From NCBI GenBank assembly GCA_031257655.1, contig JAIROF010000019.1, positions 1 through 13,539 of the forward strand: 13,539 nucleotides of DNA. Direction: 5' to 3'. The notes beneath the pieces were generated by a model. The model was not told the DNA's origin, searched no databases, and was given only the letters and a program-made list of their open reading frames with translations. Positions 8,858 through 13,539 of this stretch are shown in pieces (the first letter of the stretch is position 1; each line of letters begins with the position of its first letter). Position numbers and translations under genes: made by a program. The stretch is from Prevotellaceae bacterium. GTDB taxonomy: Bacteria > Bacteroidota > Bacteroidia > Bacteroidales > UBA932.

Positions 8858-8890
8858 TCTAAAACCTATGCATTTTCATGGCTACTACCT

Positions 8891-8933
8891 CCAAAATCGC
8901 CCAAAAATCGCCCAAAAAAACAGCTGCTGTTTT
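8891..8933. repeat. Tandem 11-bp repeat followed by a perfect palindrome
   Basis: Two near-identical 11-bp units (8891-8901 and 8902-8912, a C/A-rich stretch ending in TCGCC) run into a third, diverged unit. Directly after is AAAACAGC (8917-8924), T, GCTGTTTT (8926-8933): a perfect 8-bp inverted repeat around one base. With A-runs before and T-runs after, it could be a weak bidirectional terminator or an operator for a dimeric regulator. Function is inference. Confidence 0.5.
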
Positions 8934-9057
8934 GCCTCTCCTTTCAATTTGACGTAGCAACCCGCATTTTTAGCTGTAATCTGATAGAAAATATGGGTAT
9001 TGCTGGAAAAATCATAGCTGATACGTTTTATTGTTATTTAACTATTAAATTTAGTGC

Positions 9058-9084
9058 TTGGGAATGGAAAAATTTATACATTTG
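9058..9084 (+). promoter_or_regulatory. Bacteroidota-type promoter (TTG ... TACATTTG)
   Basis: TACATTTG at 9077-9084 matches the -7 consensus TAnnTTTG exactly and is followed by CAG. A TTG at 9058-9060 sits 16 bp upstream as a possible -33 element, slightly closer than usual. Surrounding DNA is A+T-rich. Transcription would start near 9091 and run rightward. The next gene on this strand is at 9574, and the 287-bp MITE-like element begins at 9099, just after the expected start site. Confidence 0.55.
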
Positions 9085-9098
9085 CAGAAACATTATCT

Positions 9099-9385
9099 AG
9101 TGTCTGTCCGAAAACTCGCAATAAATTAAATATCAATACAATCATTCATTTATTTTCATCGAATATTTTGTATTCACTGTCGAATAAAATGTACTTATTT
9201 TGAATTTATGCAGGTAAAATTATATCCGTAATTTCTTGTTAGTTAAGCGTTTAAATAATTCAAACCACAAAGGTTACAAAGAAATTCACGAAGATCATAA
9301 ACTTTGTCATCTGCAAAAGATTCAAGCTGCTTTTTTCATACAAATAACTATGTATTAGAATATTATGAGTTTTCGGACAGATACT
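9099..9385. mobile_element. MITE-like non-autonomous insertion element with target-site duplication
   Basis: The element is 287 bp. Its left terminal repeat is AGTGTCTGTCCGAAAACTC (9099-9117). The right end at 9367-9385 is its reverse complement with one mismatch (18 of 19). It is flanked on both sides by ATCT (9095-9098 and 9386-9389), consistent with a 4-bp target-site duplication. The interior is A+T-rich and encodes no transposase, as expected of a MITE mobilised in trans by an autonomous relative. The IS family was not identified from the termini. The duplication is short, so chance agreement is possible, but with near-perfect long termini it is persuasive. Confidence 0.82.
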
Positions 9386-9503
9386 ATCTACAAATAATGG
9401 CGCGTTGCGGCGCGATGCCCGCTGATGCGCACCGTGCACCTCTACCGCTGCCACATGCCGTTAATCAAAATTAGCTCAAACAGCTGCGCAAATCGGAAAA
9501 AAT

Positions 9504-9560
9504 CATAGCTCATTAGCGGCTATGCCATGCTTTTTAACCCCCTGTTTTTTATTTTTTTTT
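9504..9560 (+). promoter_or_regulatory. Leader hairpin and T-tracts ahead of the giant gene
   Basis: CATAGC (9504-9509) pairs with GCTATG (9519-9524), followed 6 bases later by T5 (9531-9535). Further on are T6 (9545-9550) and T9 (9552-9560), ending 13 bases before the ATG at 9574. The hairpin plus T-run could be a weak terminator or attenuator. The T-tracts fit the A/T-rich translation-start context of this phylum and could be slippage-prone. No TAnnTTTG box is seen between 9386 and 9573. Confidence 0.3.
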
Positions 9561-9573
9561 AATTCAAGCTACC

Positions 9574-12500
9574 ATGAAACATTTTTACTATTTCTTTGCC
9601 CCCATGCTGCTGCTGCTGCTGGGCGGCGCAAATGCCGCACAAGCGGCAAAATTCATTGAGCCACAAATACAAGGAGGCTCGTGGGACTATACCTACTCCA
9701 ACGAAGAGACCAAAAGTAAGTTTTCCGAATTTTTTAGCGGCGCCGGCACCTCGGCAAACCCCTACAGGATTAACAACGCCAACGACCTGACAAGGCTGGC
9801 ATGGTGCGTAAAGGGCGGCGTGAGCGAAAGCTCCGCCGGCAAGCACTTTATGCTGACGGCAGATATTGACCTGAGCGCAAAGCCCTGGGGGAGAATAGGG
9901 CACGGCGCAAACCCGTTCTACGGCACGTTTGACGGCGACGGGCACACCATTACCGGCATGAAGATTGGCTTGAATGATGGGAATCGCGGGCTTTTCGGCG
10001 CAATCAACGGCGCAACCATAAAAAATTTGAAGATAGCGGCGAGCATTGTTAGCTGCCAACTCAACGGTTATAATACCGGAATCATTGCAGGAAATGTGAT
10101 GGGTGGCGATAATTACATTTCCAACTGCCACGTATCCAACGACTGCGGCATCATCGCGCGGAACGATGTGGGCGGATTTGTAGGATATTTTGCCGATGGT
10201 AACTTGTCCATTTCGAGATCTTCTTGCGCCGCGAGTGTTAACCTATTGGGCGATTGCAGGGCTGGTGGATTTGTTGGCGGTCAGCTAAATGGAAACCTCA
10301 ACCTTTCCGATTGCATATACACCGGAGCGATGATCGTTGACGACGGGGGGAATGCCGCTTTTGGATTCATGGTAGGTCATTCGAGTAAAAAAAGCTTGAC
10401 TGTAAACAGGTGCGTAGGGGACGGCCGCTATTCCATATCGAATTTTTGGAAAGATATATCTTTCCTTGTAGGCCTAACCAGCGTAGCACCCAGCGTGACG
10501 GATTTCTACTACGTGAAGGATGCGTCAACGAACAATCATGGGAGTATAACTTACATTGGCGAGGGACCCGGGGCGGCAGCTGAATACCCTGCCTATAAGC
10601 TGGCGGCAAACGCTGTTCACCTGCAGAGCATGGCCGATACCCTTAACACCAAAGCGGGTAAAACGTACTGGGGGATGTACAACGGCAAGCTCACCCCCCG
10701 CACCTTTAAGCTTACTACCACCGGCGCTACGCAGGTAAACGACGTGGCAACCTCTACCGGTACCGTTTCGCAGCACGTTCCGTACAAGTTTACGGTGCAG
10801 CTGCCTGTAAATCCCAACCTGCTCTACTACCCGGCAATAGCATCGGGCTCGGTAACAGCCTCCAGCGACAACCAGTATGTAGCCGCCTACCTTGGAAACG
10901 GAAAGTACGAGCTGACCACCGGCGACGAATACGTAACGCTGACCGCAGCCACCATAGCCTACCCCGCTCCGGGCAGCATGTCCGCTACTTTTGACCAGTG
11001 GGAAAAGAAGGTAACCGTCAACGTAAGCAAGGCGTCGGGAGTCAGCGCCCGACCGGGCAAGTGGTACCTGTACCGGAAAGAGGGAGGGAACAATACCGAT
11101 GCAAGCGGGTGGACGCGCAGCGAAATGGGCACGGCCTCCACCTTTAGCTATACGTACAGCGTGGAGTATGACAAAAATATTCAGTACGGCGCGCGCTTTG
11201 TGGTTGACGGGGATGCCGTACCCGCCGCCCCTGCCGCCGACGGGTATGGCAGCGGCAGCTGGGTGAAAGCTGTGAAAACCACGCCGGAGGCTACGGTAAA
11301 CAACCTGAAAACCGAAAACGGAGCAACCTCCGTAAAGCTTTCCTTTACGATAGACCGCCGCCTGAACAGCACCCGTACCAACGACAAGTACTCCATCTGG
11401 AGGAAAAAGAACAACGGAGAGTACGCGCGGATCTTTGGACCAGAGTCTTTTAAAGGCGCCGGCAGCGGTACGGGCGAGCTCAGCTACGAGTACACCGACA
11501 ACACGGACATGGGAAGCTCCTGCGACCGGCATACCTATAAGGTTGAGCTCAGCGCGCTGGAGGGGCACGATTTTACCTCCGGCGAGGTGATAGGCCAGGT
11601 AACCAACGCCGCCAAGCTTGCCAATACCAACGCCACCAAGGGTGAGTACAGCAGCTACGTGCGCGTAAGCTGGGCTACCATCGACAAGGTGAACCCAAGC
11701 GACGTTGGGCGCTACAAGGTATGGCGCCGCGTGACGGACAACGCTACCTCCGCATGGAGCGAGCTGGCCACCATCAACACCTCCGATAACGAGTACATCT
11801 ACACCGACGACAAGGCGCTGCCGGGCGTTTACTACGATTACCGCGTGGAGCTGCTGCAGGAGTGTGCCGGGGTCTATAAGCCGATGAGCGAGCAGAGCTC
11901 CATAGGCTTTGCGCAGTCGCTTGGCACGGCATCCGGCCGCATCACCTACGGCACGGGCACCGCCGTGGAGGGCGTGAGCGTGCTGGTAAAGCGCAGCGAG
12001 CTCGACGGAGAAACGGCGCAGTACGCCAGCCTCCGCGCCACCGGCGGCGGCCAAACCATGGACTGGGAGGCCGACAGCAGCTACCTCAACGGCATCCTGG
12101 CCGGCGACTTTACCTGCCAGCTCTACCTCCGCCCAAACCTCGGCATGACCTCCACCGACGACAACAAGATATGGTTTGCCAGCATAGGCAACGGCAACGG
12201 CAACGGCGACGGCCATGCCAACACGATATGGCTTGCCCTGGAACCCGACGGAAATGGCTACAAGATTCTGTCGAGCTCCGGAACGGGCGTCACAAAAGAC
12301 TTTACCACGAGCTTTACCATTCCGGCCAACAAATTTTCGCACCTGACCCTCGTGCGCAGCAGCGCCCGCCTCACCCTCTACGCGGTGAACGACGATAACC
12401 CCGACAGCGTCGTCCTGCAATCGGCAACGCGCAGCGACGCCTACGCTACGACCTCGTTTAGCAAGCCCTCCATCCGCATGGGCTACGACCTGAAGGGCAA

Positions 12501-13539
12501 CCTCGACGAGGTGCGCTTCTGGGGGCGCGCGCTGGGCGAAGCAGAAATCCTGCGCGACTACAACCGCATCCTCACCGGCAGCGAGAGCGAGCTCAAAGCC
12601 TACTGGACGTTCGACGAGCCGGTAAGCGGCTACATCTTCGACGTGTCGCGCACGGGCAAGGTGTTCAACAACAACCACGGCACGCGCACCCTGCCTTCGG
12701 ATACCGAAAACATCCCCAACGATACGCAGCTTGCGCTCAAGGGCGTCACCGACGCCGACGGCAACTACCAGATTCGTGGCATCTCGTTCAGCGGCGAGGG
12801 CACCAGCTACGACGTAGTGCCCCTGATGGGCGTGCACCAGTTCCAGCCCTCCAAGCAGCTGCGCTACGTGAGCAACCAGTCGCTGGTGCACAACGCCACC
12901 GACTTTACGGACATCTCCTCGTTCAAGGTGTCGGGGCAAATCACCTACGCCGGCAGCGACTACCCCGTGGAGGGCGCGCAGCTCTACGTGGACGGCATGC
13001 CCGCCAACCGCGACGGACAGGCGCTTACCTCCAACGGCGAGGGCAAATTTGAAATAGACGTGCCCATTGGCGAGCACTTCATCACGGTGGGCAAGCAGGG
13101 ACACGTATTTGCCAACGAAGGCCGCTACCCCGCGCAGCTCAAGCACAACTTCCAGAACAACATCTCCGGCCTCACGTTTACGGACAACACGCTGGTGCGC
13201 ATCGTTGGCCGCGTGGCGGGCGGAAACATCGAAACCAACCGTCCGCTGGGCTTTGGCCTGAGCAAGGCCAACATCGGCAAGGCCACCGTGACGATAGAAA
13301 CGCGCAACGACTCCTACCAGCTTAACCTCACCAACAGCGACGTGCAGAAAACGTTCACGCTGCCCGCCGCCTACGGCCTTGGCGCAGGAAACAGCAGCGC
13401 GCGCGAGCAGGAGAACCGCGCCACCTTCAAGAGCACGGTGCGCGGCAGCAGAATTGAGGTGGAAACCAACCCCGTAACGGGCGAATTTGTGGTGGAGCTC
13501 CCGCCGGTGCCGTACAACATCACGCGGGTAACCACCAAA
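9574..13539 (+). CDS. Giant secreted multidomain protein (GLUG, FN3-like, LamG, carboxypeptidase-regulatory-like), 3' end outside window
   Basis: An open frame of 1322 codons runs without a stop to the window edge. Domains by eye: signal peptide 1 to about 24 with a five-Leu run and cleavage near ANA/AQA; about 55-320, GLUG-type beta repeats (FYGTFDGDGHTITGMKI at about 116, then GLFG, GGFVGYF and GGFVGG motifs); about 460-775, three fibronectin III-like modules (YLYRKE, YSIWRKK and YKVWRRV strands); about 785-820, the first half of a carboxypeptidase-regulatory-like domain (SGRITYGTGTAVEGVSVLVK); about 827-1026, a LamG/concanavalin-like domain (LDEVRFWGRAL, YWTFDEP); about 1057-1110, the second half of the beta domain (GVTDADGNYQIRG); about 1116-1180, a further such domain. 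Such proteins are usually surface or secreted adhesins or glycan binders; no catalytic site is seen. A type IX secretion C-terminal signal, if any, lies beyond the window. The exact role is unknown. Confidence 0.9.
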   Translation, partial: MKHFYYFFAPMLLLLLGGANAAQAAKFIEPQIQGGSWDYTYSNEETKSKFSEFFSGAGTSANPYRINNANDLTRLAWCVKGGVSESSAGKHFMLTADIDLSAKPWGRIGHGANPFYGTFDGDGHTITGMKIGLNDGNRGLFGAINGATIKNLKIAASIVSCQLNGYNTGIIAGNVMGGDNYISNCHVSNDCGIIARNDVGGFVGYFADGNLSISRSSCAASVNLLGDCRAGGFVGGQLNGNLNLSDCIYTGAMIVDDGGNAAFGFMVGHSSKKSLTVNRCVGDGRYSISNFWKDISFLVGLTSVAPSVTDFYYVKDASTNNHGSITYIGEGPGAAAEYPAYKLAANAVHLQSMADTLNTKAGKTYWGMYNGKLTPRTFKLTTTGATQVNDVATSTGTVSQHVPYKFTVQLPVNPNLLYYPAIASGSVTASSDNQYVAAYLGNGKYELTTGDEYVTLTAATIAYPAPGSMSATFDQWEKKVTVNVSKASGVSARPGKWYLYRKEGGNNTDASGWTRSEMGTASTFSYTYSVEYDKNIQYGARFVVDGDAVPAAPAADGYGSGSWVKAVKTTPEATVNNLKTENGATSVKLSFTIDRRLNSTRTNDKYSIWRKKNNGEYARIFGPESFKGAGSGTGELSYEYTDNTDMGSSCDRHTYKVELSALEGHDFTSGEVIGQVTNAAKLANTNATKGEYSSYVRVSWATIDKVNPSDVGRYKVWRRVTDNATSAWSELATINTSDNEYIYTDDKALPGVYYDYRVELLQECAGVYKPMSEQSSIGFAQSLGTASGRITYGTGTAVEGVSVLVKRSELDGETAQYASLRATGGGQTMDWEADSSYLNGILAGDFTCQLYLRPNLGMTSTDDNKIWFASIGNGNGNGDGHANTIWLALEPDGNGYKILSSSGTGVTKDFTTSFTIPANKFSHLTLVRSSARLTLYAVNDDNPDSVVLQSATRSDAYATTSFSKPSIRMGYDLKGNLDEVRFWGRALGEAEILRDYNRILTGSESELKAYWTFDEPVSGYIFDVSRTGKVFNNNHGTRTLPSDTENIPNDTQLALKGVTDADGNYQIRGISFSGEGTSYDVVPLMGVHQFQPSKQLRYVSNQSLVHNATDFTDISSFKVSGQITYAGSDYPVEGAQLYVDGMPANRDGQALTSNGEGKFEIDVPIGEHFITVGKQGHVFANEGRYPAQLKHNFQNNISGLTFTDNTLVRIVGRVAGGNIETNRPLGFGLSKANIGKATVTIETRNDSYQLNLTNSDVQKTFTLPAAYGLGAGNSSAREQENRATFKSTVRGSRIEVETNPVTGEFVVELPPVPYNITRVTTK

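Larger units (their letters stand above)
8525..9573. other. About 1 kb gene-free, repeat-rich intergenic region
   Basis: No convincing gene lies between the second sulfatase and the giant gene. The first part (to about 8860) is G+C-rich and full of direct and inverted repeats. The middle (8863-9390) is A+T-rich and contains a short palindrome, a promoter-like sequence and a MITE-like element. A short G+C-rich patch (about 9397-9465) follows and looks like degraded or relic sequence, then an A/T-rich leader with long T-tracts. No strong intrinsic terminator is seen directly after the sulfatase stop at 8524. Short open frames here cross repeats or element boundaries and lack any protein character. 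Confidence 0.75.

Noticed and set aside
9260..9454. 64-codon minus-strand open frame
   Set aside because: It crosses the right end of the MITE-like element, so it is a chance fusion of element and flanking sequence.
10525..13146. 873-codon open frame on the minus strand
   Set aside because: It is a shadow of the giant plus-strand gene, which has a signal peptide and recognisable domains. The antisense product is low-complexity Val/Ala/Gly-rich.

Overview
The window looks like a chromosomal stretch of a Bacteroidota bacterium, most likely Bacteroidales. It carries an adjacent SusC/SusD outer-membrane glycan-uptake pair, Bacteroidota-style lipoprotein signals, serine-type sulfatases, start codons in A/T-rich contexts without clear Shine-Dalgarno sequences, and TAnnTTTG-type -7 promoter boxes. 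Coding DNA is G+C-rich and most intergenic DNA is A+T-rich. The species cannot be named from the sequence. All supported genes are on the + strand.

Layout: (1) 1-489 is non-coding and holds a perfect (CA)34 microsatellite. (2) 490-8524 is a four-gene sulfated-glycan utilisation cluster: a SusC-like TonB-dependent transporter, a SusD-like surface glycan-binding lipoprotein, and two sulfatase lipoproteins. The genes are closely spaced (25, 142 and 23 bp gaps), and the 142 bp gap has its own possible promoter and a hairpin. (3) 8525-9573 is about 1 kb of gene-free DNA built from repeats: a 31-bp direct repeat, a cluster of at least four CCTGC-based hairpins, a short palindrome, a good promoter-like sequence, and a 287-bp MITE-like element with 19-bp terminal inverted repeats and a 4-bp target duplication. 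(4) 9574-13539 is the first 1322 codons of a very large secreted multidomain protein (signal peptide, GLUG-like repeats, fibronectin III-like domains, and a LamG-like lectin domain apparently inserted into a carboxypeptidase-regulatory-like beta domain). It runs off the right edge.

Inferred joint function: SusD and SusC capture and import a sulfated oligosaccharide, and the two sulfatases remove sulfate esters. Their sorting signals suggest one acts in the periplasm and the other at the cell surface. Both have Ser rather than Cys at the formylglycine position, so an anaerobic sulfatase-maturating enzyme must be encoded elsewhere. No glycoside hydrolase, lyase, kinase or Sus-type regulator is visible here, so the locus is either partial or depends on enzymes encoded elsewhere. 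The large C-terminal gene may be an adhesin-like surface protein and has no obvious metabolic tie to the cluster.

The features most worth a second look are the long CA microsatellite upstream of the transporter, the MITE-like element sitting between a promoter and the giant gene, the palindrome cluster, and the nested-domain architecture of the giant protein.
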